Shown here one piece after another: positions 1 through 12,900 of a stretch of DNA of 64,000 bases. A program made the position numbers and the translations under genes. Every line of letters begins with the position of its first letter. The first letter of the stretch is position 1. Below the pieces are notes generated by a model. It ran no database searches and was not told the DNA's origin. It worked only from the letters and a program-made list of their open reading frames with translations. Source of the stretch: Protonemura montana. Taxonomy: Eukaryota > Arthropoda > Insecta > Plecoptera > Nemouridae. The stretch spans positions 27,393,021-27,457,020 of the forward strand of contig OX387602.1 of NCBI GenBank assembly GCA_947568835.1, written 5' to 3'.

Positions 1-346
1 TGAAGCTGCCATCCTGGAACTTCATGCTGCCATCGGAGTCTCGGTAGAAGCCAAGCGGCACGATTTTGTGTTCGCAGAGTTCCCTCTCAGAGTCGCTTAG
101 GCCTGCGTGCGACTGGAGTAGGACGGAGTTAAAGCTATCCAGGCACTTGTCGGCCATATCTTGCCAGGTGAAAATATTAGCGGGCTCCTGTATCCAAAAT
201 ACTGCAGACCGCTGCACTGAAGTGACGCAATCTCCGTGTACCGCAGCCGCGGCCAGCAAAAACACGAGCATCGACGAGAACATGACTGACTCAACTGCGC
301 CATTGGTTCGCCCAATTGTTAGTCGCGGTCGGAATTTCACAGTCAT
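1..346 (-). CDS. 5' exon of an unknown secreted protein (partial)
   Basis: An open frame on the minus strand runs from an ATG at 346 (or, more likely, the in-frame ATG at 283) through base 1 without a stop, so the exon or gene continues outside the window. From the second ATG the protein begins with a typical signal peptide: MFSS, a hydrophobic core LVFLLAAAAV, then HGDC. About 75 more residues follow, with Cys in DKCLDSF and ELCEH and acidic/polar stretches. I do not recognise the family. The upstream ATG would add 21 residues (MTVKFRPR...), which would bury the signal peptide, so the ATG at 283 is preferred. The gene is head-to-head with the first visible agrin exon at 956; either it is nested in an agrin intron or agrin's 5' exons lie further left. 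No splice donor is seen before the edge. Confidence 0.55.
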   Translation of the reverse strand, partial: MTVKFRPRLTIGRTNGAVESVMFSSMLVFLLAAAAVHGDCVTSVQRSAVFWIQEPANIFTWQDMADKCLDSFNSVLLQSHAGLSDSERELCEHKIVPLGFYRDSDGSMKFQDGSF

Positions 347-955
347 AACACCGCCGATTATCCCTTGCGTGGTTAAGCTATCTTTGGCGATAACATTGCG
401 TTGTAAGGTTTGGAGGATAACGTTGGCCTGACCTCGACTGCTTTAGACCCTCCAGCCCATAACTGCTGACACGGCTGGGTTAACAGGTTAAGTAGCGTTG
501 AGGTTTAAATTATCGGCTTCTAATAATTGCCTGATGTTAGCGCGGCACGAGTCCACGAGTCATTGGGAGATAAGCCATATCGACCCAAGGCTCACGTGCC
601 GGGACAAATTGAACGCACCTATAGTATGAACTAGAATTTTACCATAATCTTTGTCCGGTGATAGCCCTTTTTAGTTTACTTCTGATAGAGTCGAGTACAA
701 TTTGAATTTCTGTGGCCTTTTCAGGTGAGACTGCAACAAATTTGAACTTCCCACGATCAATTTAGACGGCTTTAAGCAAACAATTAACAGTACTATCAAT
801 ATCGTTACGCCCGAAAACAATTACTCGAAGCGATAGGGAATCTCAGTTAGAGAGAGAGAGAGAGCTTTAAAGCCCTTTTTTGAGAAAATAATCCCGAGGG
901 CCAAGCTATTTTGCTTCAAACGACTGAGACTGAGGTTCCCTATTCTGCTTCCCAG
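347..955. other. Non-coding stretch between the minus-strand exon and the first visible agrin exon
   Basis: No convincing exon seen. It contains a short GA microsatellite at about 850-863. On the agrin side it ends in a normal acceptor (pyrimidine-rich tract, then CAG at 953-955). If agrin has upstream exons, all of this is intron; it must then also hold the promoter of the minus-strand gene. Confidence 0.5.
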
Positions 956-3900
956 AGCCGTGCGAGATCAAGCACTGTCCCTTTGGAGCGTCCTGTGCGA
1001 CCGACGTCGCCGGCGTGGCTTACTGCCGATGCCCTGAGGAATGCCCGCCCGGTCACGGGCCAGTTTGTGGCACCGACGACCTCACCTACACTAGCCTCTG
1101 CGTCCTGCGCAGGAAAGCGTGCCTCAAAGAGGACAACACTCGCGTCAGGCACCCTGGGGCTTGCGGTGAGTAGAATAGCTATCACGGACACTTAGCTCGA
1201 TTACTAATTTATTGGAGCAAGTACCCATGACAGATTGTCAATACACACACACATTTTTTTAACGTTAGCTCGATAAAAGTTCACAGATAATGATTTCCCC
1301 CGAATTTGCTTGGATGTGTTCCTTCCTGTTCTTACTCTATACCATTTCCTTGCAGGCATGTGCATGGGGCGCGGATTATGGTCTTTTTCTGGCTCCTATT
1401 TGCTCCTGTTATTCGCATGTGTGGTGGAAAGAGTAAGTTTTAATGTTCGTTGATTTTTTTTCAGGGAAACCAAAACGTCGTCGACCACACTGAACTTTCT
1501 TCTTTGCTGACAGAAGAGCGTTTCCATATTTTCCGAATACTTTTTATAGTTTCACATTGTGCTTATTGCGTCTATGCTTTTATTTGATCTTCTTTTATAA
1601 TATATGGTAGATTTGATCTATTGTTGATAGCTATTAAATGGCTCGTACTTTTGTGACTAAAAGGTAGTTGGTATTTCAAAGACCATAGAAAACGAAGAGC
1701 ATTCAGTGGATTGGAATTCTTTATGCTTTGGTTTAATTATATTTCTTATTGGCTCACAATTTACACGTTTTCTTGACTGTGTAAACAGTTAAGCTGTCAC
1801 GCGCATGCTTCTTGTTTTCCTAGAATTATTTGAAAATGCTTTCCACTCCGTTCTAGTATGTGCAATGTTGCCTTTTACGGAACGCAGTCTCGATGTCCAC
1901 GAGTCTTTTAATAAAATACAAGATCCATATTTGCACGTTGTATTTCTTTCGGCGATTACCTGCTCCAACCTGAATGTTTGTTGCTGTTCCTCAAGCTCTC
2001 TGATGAATTGAATAATGGTCGCCAACAAATAAAGCGGCTAATGCGTTCAAATACAGCAGCTGGCATTTCTATTACTTGTTTGGTGAAAACAGCTTCAGCT
2101 CTCTGCGAATAAATCTCAACTATGACCAACAACTCAGTGTATTAAGCACCGGACGGGCAGAAGATCCGCCTCGTTGAAAGAGTTTTGAGCGCACTGGATC
2201 CGGAACCAGAATCAAGCCATACTAAATATCTCACTTATTGCATCATTTTAAGTACACCAGAAGTTTTTTAGTAAACTTAATTTTTCATTAATTATTTTTA
2301 TTAGTTTGTTAGAGTACACCCCTAACATTACCAAAGACTATCCGCTACACTTCCAGAAATCTGTTCATCTGTGTAATGCGTGAATGCTTGTTTTCCACCA
2401 GAAATCGCTGACCCCTGCCACTTGGTGACGTGTCCTTTCGGCGGACGGTGCGTCGCCAACTCGCCCTCGTCCAGCGGTGTTGTCGACTCCACGACGACAC
2501 GCTGCGAGTGCAGAACGCTGTGTTCGCTGCTCGTGGCGCAGCGCCCCGTCTGCGGCAGCGACGGCAACGACTATCGAGACATGTGTCACCTGAACCGCGA
2601 GGCGTGCGTCACAGAAACCAACATCACGGTCAGATTCCACGGGAAATGCGGTAGGTTTTCAGAGTTTGTCAAAAGAAAAAGGTAGACGGGAAAGCATCAT
2701 ACCAGAATTGTAACCATATATGTGGCAGATAACGAGCTAGGACCCAAGAACAGTCACTATACCTCGTCCAAATCCGAAGAAGGTATCAAGAAATAATACA
2801 TTTTACTGCAAACAAAGCCGCTATTAGCGTTCACTGTCACTCTTCTTTGACACGGCAAACCTGGCTACATCCTTGTCATTGCGGTCAATGATTTAGCCTC
2901 CATTGCTCTGTACTAGTCCAGTAGTTTACGCGTCATTTCATGTCTTACTATCGGTGCGCCTTCAGACCCGTGTGCTGAAGTGTCGTGCGCCGGCGGCGGG
3001 GTGTGCCAGGTCGGGCCGGACCGCCGCGCAGCATGTCACTGCGCTAACACGTGCAGCCACGTCGTCGCCCCAGTCTGCGCATCCGACGGCAAGACCTACG
3101 CCAACGACTGCGTCCTGCGCATGGAAGCATGTCGTGCGCGCGCACCGCTGCGCATCATCTATCGCGGAAAGTGTTCGACAGGTGAGCACCCCTATCATTT
3201 GGCAGTCACCTTTAATTAAAGTATTGCGTCAGTGGTCGATGCTAACTGGTTGATAAACTGGATGCTGCCAACATTTGTTTAGTGATAACAAATGACTTTT
3301 TGGCCCAGGGGTGAATCCATGCGCCGGAGTCCAGTGCGCACCCGGCGAGGCGTGTGCGGTGAGCGAATTCGGCGTCGCGCGTTGCGAGTGTCCTGCACCG
3401 TGCGAACCGCTAGTTCGTCCCGTGTGCGCAGACGACTCGCGCACGTACGAATCTGCGTGCGAGCTGCGCAGAGCAGCATGCGCGGCGAAGGCGCCCGTAG
3501 TCGTCAAACACGCGGGCTCGTGCGGTAAGTTAAATCGAAGCCCATTGCGAGTTGCAATCCTTTGGGACTCACCCCTCGCGATAACTCGTCCCGGCTATTA
3601 CTCGCTTTGCAGGTGAAGGCGGGCCGTGCTTTGCTCACGCGTGCGACTGGGGCGCGCTCTGCGTGGTCGTCGCTGGCGCCGCGAGCTGCGAGTGTCCACA
3701 CTGCCCGGCAGAGTTCACGCCGGTCTGCGGCTCCGATGGCGTCACCTACGATAACGAGTGCCATCTCCGGCAGGAGCGCTGCCGGAAGCAACGCGAAGTA
3801 CACAAGCGCCACGATGGACAATGCAGTAAGCTGAACAATTTTGGGGAAAAGGAAGATGCGTTTTGTTGCAGATGTTGCACAAATTAAGAATTATATATTT

Positions 3901-6900
3901 TATGCTAATATGTCTCAATCTTTGGCTAAACGAGCATTTTCCTTCAAACACGTCTAGTCAGGAAATGTGAAGTTAACTAGAGAAATATCACACTGGTTCT
4001 AGGTACTCGATTCTAGACAAAGCTAGATATTCAAAACGTAATTGCACCCGGCCACTTTGTTCAAAGTCCCAACATAAAACACAGCTTGCTTGGTCCTCTT
4101 ACTTAGCGACGTTTCTTCCAGATGACTGTGACAAACGGAAGTGCGACCACTACGCCGTGTGTGAAAGCGACGGAAGTGGAATCTCGGAGTGCGTGTGTCC
4201 AGGCTCATGCGCAAAGGTGAGAACGCATGCGCTGGGGTGGACAAACCAGTGCCAAGCACTGAACGCTGTCATTGAGTTGCTGACGCTTGTTTACTTGCCC
4301 GCAGTCAGATTCCCCCGTGTGCGGAACTGACGGCAAGACCTACTCAAACGAGTGTGAACTCCGTCAGGCTTCGTGTCGGAGTCGCCAGTACGTGATCGTG
4401 GCCCATGCCGGTGACTGCGGTGAATACCTCATTTATATAACTTCAAGTAAAACGACATAATTGTGACATTGTGTTTAAAACTGGCCAGAGTCTTAGAGCT
4501 AATGTTAAGCTGATATTGCTGGCCAAAGATGAAGGAACACTACGCTCATATCGCTAATGCTCGCTATCACCTTTGATAAAATAACAGGCAAAAGTTACGA
4601 AAATTGGGAATTTTTTTTTCGAAGCGTTCAACACTCAGCTGAAATGTGTGTGTGCGTGTGTATGTTTTTTTTTCAAAGCTAGTACTAGAGTTAGATAAAG
4701 TGTACCCGTGTTTAAAAACAATAGCTTGTATTTGTGTCTGAATTTCTCTAGATTGTATCCTTTCTTATTCTGACCTCAACAATCGATTTACACGTATTGA
4801 TATTTGAGTCGCGATTATTTAACTGTAGAGGTTTGTGACGAAGGAGAACTCTAAGCGCCATTGGTTGGCCGTTAACTTGTGTTGGCTAAAACGAACTTTT
4901 AACATAAGCGCTGTCACTCTAACAGTAAAATCAATGCTAAACCAACCCTAGCCTAGGGTCCGTAGCATGATTTCACTTACTTTTACGTAACAAGCTCGTT
5001 CAAAATGTTGTAAAACCTTGACGTTGACCTTGCTGCCTGGCGGCCTTGCAGACTTGTGCGCCGGCGTGAAGTGCACGCAAGGCGCGCGCTGCGAGGCAGG
5101 CGAATGCGTGTGTCCGACCGACTGCGCAGATGACACCGCCATCGAGCCGCTCTGCGCATCCAACATGGTCACCTACCGGAACGAGTGCGAACTGCGCAAG
5201 GCCAAGTGTCTGCACTTGGCGCCCCTGACGCTGCTCTTCTATGGCGAGTGTCGCGAGAAAATGTTGCTAGGTGAGCGCAGGAACGGATCTCAGGGTTTCA
5301 TATCGGTCGCAACAAACTATCGGCCATTCCTCATCCCTGGCTGACCTATGATTGCATGGTTTGACACAGAAGATGATGTTGCTGTGTAATAAAAACAAGA
5401 TTACCAATCCGGTCTGATGTGCCAGTGTTTAACCTTCAGCGTTCCAGCCGAACGGTTTGGTGTGTTGGAGACGCTATTTACGTGAAGTCTTCAGAGTTAA
5501 GTAACACTGGGCTGGGCTGGGCTGGGCTGGGCTGGGGCTGGGGCTGGGATAGGTGACCATCATACACATGACCAGTTCTGTTAGGGAGAGAGGTTGGAGG
5601 GATTAAAGTTAAGTAACACTGCGCTGGGTCAGGTATTGGATAGGTGATTTTTGGGGACATCGAGCTTCCCCAACTTCCTTCTAGACCAGGTTCAGTGAGT
5701 CTTAATTCTTATCATCATCCGCTCACTCACCGACGACATGATACTAGTATCACAGGGTCGTTGTGAAAACAGTGCGTCGTTAAACTCAACAAATTACACT
5801 CACAGAAATTTTAACCAATTTTTGAGAGGTTATAAGGGCTTCATTGGTTAAGCACTTTGCACTTAAAATCTCAATTTCAATAATTTTTAATTTACCATTT
5901 TAATAATATTTTACATACCACGTGCTTCAAAATACTTGCAATCCTTCATGCGTCTGCTTCACCGCCTGGTTTCAGAGGATGCCGGCAACTGCTCGACGTC
6001 GCTGTTCGGATGCTGTGCCAACGGCACGACGCACGCGCAGGGCGCAGGAGGTGCAGGTTGCGCAGTCGCTTGCGCGTGTCACCGCCTTGGAACTGTCCCC
6101 GAAACACCGTGCCCCACGGACAACGAACAGTGCGCTTGCAAGCCGGGCGTAGGCGGGTGGCGCTGTGATCGCTGTCAGCCGGGCTTTTGGGGACTCACGA
6201 GGATTGCCGAGGGGCGCGACGGCTGCTCGCGTGAGTCGATTTCTGTAGTTACATAATATGCGTCTCTAGCGCCTTCGTACGAACAGGGATTACAATTTTT
6301 TACGTGGAACTTTTAGGTGCACCTTCTGAAGCGATACGATTAGCTTATACAGCATTTCGTTAGTTCGTCTGAAATTTTCTGGAGTTTTCATAAAAATATT
6401 CTCAAAGCTAGAAACATATTTCAGCGTTTTTTGCTTGTCGGCGTTCAAAATTATTTTTGTTTGAATTTTTCCCATGCTGGCGTTCCCTGTTGAAAGCAAA
6501 TGTGTTTCCAATGAATCAAATAAAACAGAAATGTGTTATTTGAAATGGTTTTTAAGTCAAATGTAAGGGAGTGTTTGCGGTGTTGAAGATATCAGTCTTC
6601 ACGAGTGTGTTGTGGTATGATGTCGCAGCTTGCGAGTGCTCGGAGTGGGGGTCTGTGCGTGACGACTGCGAGCAGATGACGGGCCGCTGCGTGTGTAAGC
6701 CTGGGGTGCAAGGACCCAAGTGCACCCTGTGTCCCGAGACCGGCGCCTGGCTACGTCCACAAGGATGTGTTTCCGGTGAGTGCTAAAACCACATCCTTCC
6801 TGCCTCGGCAAGATGGTACACGCTCGCAGGGATATTTCTGAAAGATAAGACCATAAAGGAATTCTTGTTTCTTGTTTGTAGCAAACTCCAATTGGGAGCA

Positions 6901-9900
6901 TTTCACTATTTCACATCGCACCAAAGACTTGTCCCCAGCTCTCTTGTACGTGCCGCCGCGTGACTGTTAGCTCGCCTGACTGTCGACCGTTGCAGGCAAC
7001 GCACCAGTTTCGTGTGCAACAATGGAGTGTCTCTTCGGTGGCGCCTGCGAGCTGCGCAATGGACGCGTGGCGTGCACATGTCGCGCAGTGTGCATAGACG
7101 ACGCGCGCGATGCGCAGCCCGTGTGTGGCAGCGACGGTCACAGCTACCCATCAGAGTGCCGGCTTAAGCTCGAAGGGTGCCGGCGACAGATGGATATCGT
7201 GGTATTAGAGCTGGGCCCGTGCAAGGGTAAGCTTACAACTGTCTTGTTGGGATTGCTGACCAAATTTCCCAAATGATTCTTTAAAAATCACTACCACACT
7301 TAAATGTATCTTGTGAAAATTACAAAATCTTTTAATTGAATCGGTCCAGAATTAGCAGGTGACCAAACAAAATAGAAAGATAAAACAATTATTTTGTGAT
7401 CACAGAAGACTCGTTTCTGCGCCGCTCCGCCGTGCAGGATGACGTCAGCGCGTCGCTCTATAAGTCCACGAGGCACCTGTTGCTGCCGGCCAGTAGGTAC
7501 TACGGTTACAGCAGCCAATCACAGCTCGCCAAGAGCAGCGTCTATCATGGTACGTAGGTTATGTTCAGACCTTTGCTACCAACGTTCTTCCCCGGGTTTC
7601 ACAATGCTTTTACGCAGGCGCGCTGGCCGGATACCGCGAGGTGGAAACAGTCCGCGTGGTGCACGCTCTGCTGGGTGACCTCTGTACTGAGAACGCTGAC
7701 TGCGGCGTTGCCAACAGTCACTGCGTTGCGCAGGCTTGTCATTGTCTCGAAGACCATGTTGAATCAACTGATCGGCAACACTGCACAGGTTAGTGCAACG
7801 ATGTAATTATGGATTTTGCCTTTCATTTTATTTGTTTTATCTGGAACATTTTCATTTTTCTCATACGCTGAGAACCAACGATCCTCTGGATCTTTGCTCC
7901 AAAATCTGCCTGTTCAACAAAACTTAAAAATCTTTAACCTTACCTATAAAACACGTAGGGCATCTTGAGTGAAAGTAGACGTTGTGATGGCTAAATTTCT
8001 AGTAGAATTTGACACCGACGCAATCTTGGTGGTTTTAGCGCACACCGAACAGACCGTGCAGACTGGCGCCTGCGCATCTCACCCTTGCCATCACGGTGGC
8101 TCATGCATCGACGGTCTGCTTGGGGAGTTCTCGTGCGCATGCGTAGAGCAGTTTGAGGGACCTCGATGCGAGATGCGCGTGTCGCGTGGAGGTATTGATT
8201 GTCACTTATTGAGACGGCCGTGATTATGTTCGTTATGCCCGCATTGTAGCCAAACTCTACGTGCCAGTGTGGCGCGGAGCGGTCAAGCGCTAGCGGAGCG
8301 GCCAAGCGCTAGCGGAGCGGTTGAGCGCTAGCTGAGCGGTTGAGCGCTAGCTGAGCGGTCGAGCGCTAGCTGAGCGGTCGAGCGCTCGCTGAGCGGCCTA
8401 GCGCTAGCTGAGCGCTCAAGCGCTAGCTGACCAGTGGTGCCAATGTTCTCATGCTCACGTTGACACGTCGGTTTTGCAGAGTTTGCTGTCCCAGCGTTCG
8501 ACGGACAGGCGTTTGTGCGGCTGCGGCACCTGAAGGCTTACCACAAACTCAGCGTTGAGCTGGAGTTCCAGACGTTCGCGAACGACGGCATCCTCCTCTA
8601 CAGCCAACAAAAAGAGGACGGCACCGGAGATTTTGTCTCCCTCGCCCTCGTTAATGGGTGAGACTTCCGCAGCGAAACCTGAGTATTTCACTTTGTCTAG
8701 ACTAGAGTGTTGGAGGTAATAATTCCTTCCGGTAACTGAGAATATCCCTAATCGAAACTCCTTCTTACGGTGCTCATTATCTGTAAGTAATTTTGAGATT
8801 TTGTGTTCCCGGGTTCCCGTTTACTTCCAGACTTACCTAATGTCCCGGTGTTCTTGCGTTCGTGCAGGTTTGTGGAGTTTCGGTACAACCTCGGCGCCGG
8901 CGCGGTGATATTGAAGTCTGCTGAGCGCGTCACGCTGAAGAAGTTCCACCGCGTCGTAACCAAGCGTTACCATAGAGACGGACTCCTCAAGCTAGACGAC
9001 CTTGACGACGTCGTCGGCCAATCACAGGGCTCGCTCAAGGCGCTGGACCTATCAGAACATGCTTACATCGGATACGTACCGACCAACGTCACCAGGTAAG
9101 CCATTTTTTCTTGGAAGAGCCAAAAGGCACCAGTCAATCACTGATAACGTGAAGACCTTTAAAAAGGGTCGAAAAACAGGTAACCTGTTCCCGGCAAAGG
9201 CAATTAATAACAAAGTTATTGGAAATGGGTTGGTAAATTAAGAATAACGCGAAAGATACTCTCGTCAATCTGAAACTGGTAGCTGCTGACAAAGGAGTCT
9301 CAGAGTTTGTAGACTGTTTATATGAAATAAAAAATACTTTTATTTACCTTGACATTTAGTGATTATCAAATTGCAAATTGCATGCAAATCGTAAGTGGTT
9401 GCCGATCCATAATTTAGTATGTGCCTAAATGAGCTTCATCTTACCTACCAGTGCCTACAGATGCCAATACCAATCCACGCACACATTCAGAAATTTAAAA
9501 TCAATTTTCAGTTAACATCGGTCCATACTAAAATCTATTAAATCCTAACCACAGCGCAAGTGTTTCTAATGGCTGCGCTTGTCATTTGTGCAGAGTATTT
9601 AGGAACGCGGGGACGACATCGGGTCTGGTTGGCTGCGTACGTCGTCTGCGAGTGGGCCCACACTTGGTGCAGCTGCGTGCCGGCGCAGACGGCCTTGTGG
9701 AACTGGCGCATGGGCTGCGCGAGTGCGGACAGAACCCGTGTGCAGCGCTGCCATGCCTGAACGGCGCCACCTGTAACGCGCAACCTGGCGGCCAGTACCG
9801 CTGCGTCTGCGCTCAAGGCCACACGGGCCCACGGTGCGAGGTCAGTTAAAGATATTAAAGATGTGTCTAGTCGAGTTATCTTTAAAAGATTAAGACCGAT

Positions 9901-12900
9901 AGCAAATACATCTTAAAGTAAGTCACCGCATACGGAGTGACTATTCGCACGAAAAACCGAAGTCGCCAAAAATATATTCATACGAGAGTTGCGAAATGTT
10001 CATATATCCAAGTCGCTAGAGTGTTTTTTTTTTTGATCATGTTGTCTTATTTTTCATCCATTAATTAAAACAGTTAGAAAATAATTAATTTCAGGCATGT
10101 GACTTGAATTTTCCAAACCATTTTTCTTCTTCTTCGTACTCCTTTTCAAATTTTGTGCGAACATCTTTCTGGCGACTTCGGTACACGAAAATGTACGGTA
10201 ATTTTGTGCGAATAGGCCCGGCCACAACATTTCACTGTGGTTCCTTCCACATTAAAACAGCTTTACCCACTTTAGTATTTAGATTCGAGTTCCACCCTAC
10301 TCAAGTGTGTGTGTGTTTGGTGCAGACGCGAGTGGACCCGTGCGCAGCCAACACGTGTGCAGCCGGCTCTACTTGCGCAGCGCTGCCTCAGGGGGGTTAC
10401 GCGTGTCACTGTCCCCCTGGGCGCCAGGGCATCCTCTGCCACGACGGTTAGTACAATCATCTTGCCCCGTTCAACTTTTCCTGAACTTGCAACTGCCGTT
10501 TTTAAGCTTCTTGATACGCCATCCTACGAGTGACTCTGTACCTTTGCGCAGTGGTAAGCGCGCTGCGCGAGCTGCGCATTCCAGACTTCTCAGAAGCGGA
10601 CCACCTGGCGCTGCCTCGCCTGGAGGGCGTCGGCCGAGGGTTCGCGCTGGAAGTGTGGTTCCTGGCGCGAGCACCTGACGGCGTGCTTCTTTACAACGGG
10701 CAGACCGCCGATGCCAAAGGGGACTTTGTCGCCATCAACCTTGTCGCCGGCCGCGTGCACTTTAGCTTCGACCTTGGCAGCGGCCCAGCCAATCTCACGT
10801 TAGTGCTAATCACCAAGCCTTAGTGCTAAAGATGATTAAGATGCAAAATGTACTTATAAGCATACTGTACGGATTACCCTCAGGACCACGGAGGAGGTCT
10901 CTCTGGGGCGGTGGCACATTGCCCGTGCAAGTCGCGTCAACAAGCAGGGAACTCTGCAACTGGACAACGGCAACCTGGTGACGGGATCATCGGGGCCGCC
11001 CCTCAACGAGCTCAACCTCGAGCTGCCGCTGTTCATAGGAGGCGTGCCGTAAGTGCAGACTTCCGTGAGTCCGTGTGATCTGTGCTTCTAATTTTTGCTA
11101 ACAAAGACTCGGGTACTGACTCAAGGTCGCTGGCGGAGACGCGCAGCGAGGCGGGTCTCAGTGTCGGTCTGGATGGCGTCGTGCAGCGCGTCGTGCTCAA
11201 CGCGCAGCCACTGACCGCGCTGCACCGAACAGCCTCGTGGCCGACCGGGCTGCGTCGCTACACCGCGCACCCCGCTTGCAAGAGCAAGCCCTGCCTCCAC
11301 GGGGGCGTTTGTCAGCCGCATCTCGAGGCGTTCACCTGCACGTGTCCGTTGCAGGTGAGTTCAAGGGGCTCGATACAGGGCAGCGGGTCTTGTCGTTTGG
11401 TGCTATTGGGTATTGACTAAATTATTTTATGCAAAACTGGCCACCTGTTCTAGCTATTTGTTTTTCCCCATGCTGAAAAGCCGGAATAATATGTTTTTTA
11501 GTCAACGCTGTATACATTTTGCATGGCTGCTCGTCAAGTTTTTCAAGAGTTTTTTGTCCTGCGCAACGCTTGTGGGAGTATGTATTGCCACCAAGATCAT
11601 TCTATGCAAGACACGTGCTTGAGTGTTGTTTTGGGGAACTGTTTGCAGCACACTGGCGCCTTCTGTGAGACGCAGCTGCAACTCGAGGACATCTCACTAC
11701 CCGTCAGATTCACTGGCGACACCTTCTACCAGTACCCGGGCAAGGGGGGCAAGAGGTACTTACCAAAGCCTACTATAACGCCATCGTCCCCTGTGTTCAT
11801 AACCTACCGGCTTTGCCTTGCAATGCCTCATTTACAATTATGCTATTGGCAGTGTAGTTGACGATTATGCTCTATTATGACTGGCTTTTGGTCCTTAAAA
11901 AGGACCATGGTAGACTTTTTATTGGCGTTGGCACCGACATCTTCAGGGCTTTTACTGATACCAGGCGTGTATGGGAGACGAATCAATTTCATTGAGTGTT
12001 GTTTTCTCTGTACGCTCCACGCGAGTGGAGATATGATCTCACAAAATGCATATACATTTTTTAAGTTCAGAAAGGAAAAACGATCATTGGCATGTGGAAA
12101 TAGATCACAAAATGTACATATCCCAAAAAAGTACCAAGATATTCCATACACAAAAAGTTTTAAAATTTTACCTATTCCCTGAAACGCTATCAATTTTGTG
12201 GCATTATACGCATTGCAAGAATGGCAGCTGGCTTCATATGTATGACTGGGCACCCAGGAAGCTGAAGTCTCCCTTTGTTTTCAGCCGCAAAGGAGAACGT
12301 TCGAACCGTTTGGAACTGACGTTCCGCACCAGCCAGTCTGACGGCCTCCTTCTATGGACAAATAAGGGGCATACGCTCAAGAACGATTACCTGTCTATCG
12401 CCGTCGTCAACGACTTCGTGGAGTTCAGCTTCAATCTGGGCAAGCAAGCGACGCTTCTATCGGCCAGGTCGAAGGTGATTGCCACCATCTCGGTGCAAAA
12501 TTTAACTGTATGAGCAGGTCGTAAAATTGATTGCATTAATCAGCTAAGCCATGCAAAAAAAAAGTGCTCTTGGAACTAGAGTACGGACCATAACAGCCAC
12601 GAAAGCTTTGTATATGCCACTATGACAGATTCCTGTCATCCTGTCGACAAAATCCTGTCGAGTTATCCCATGAGTCCCAAGTATGTTCCCAATGTGTTCC
12701 AGGTATTTGTGAGCGACGGAGGGTGGCATACTGTGGTCGTGCATCGACGCAGGCGCGCTGGCTATGTCTCGGTAGACGGCGAGCCTCCGGTACGCATTCT
12801 GGCAGTTAGGGGCGCTACCCTGCTCAACACCAGCGCCAGGCTGTTCATCGGTAAGGCACCGGTTTGCTAGCATGAAATTATCCAAAGCTGGACACTTTCT

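Noticed and set aside
911-1195. Plus-strand frame of 94 codons over the first visible agrin exon
   Set aside because: The exon's true frame is another one, which gives the Kazal pattern ([19 protein letters not shown]).
8455-8691. Minus-strand frame opposite the LG1 exon
   Set aside because: Antisense shadow of a well-supported agrin exon.
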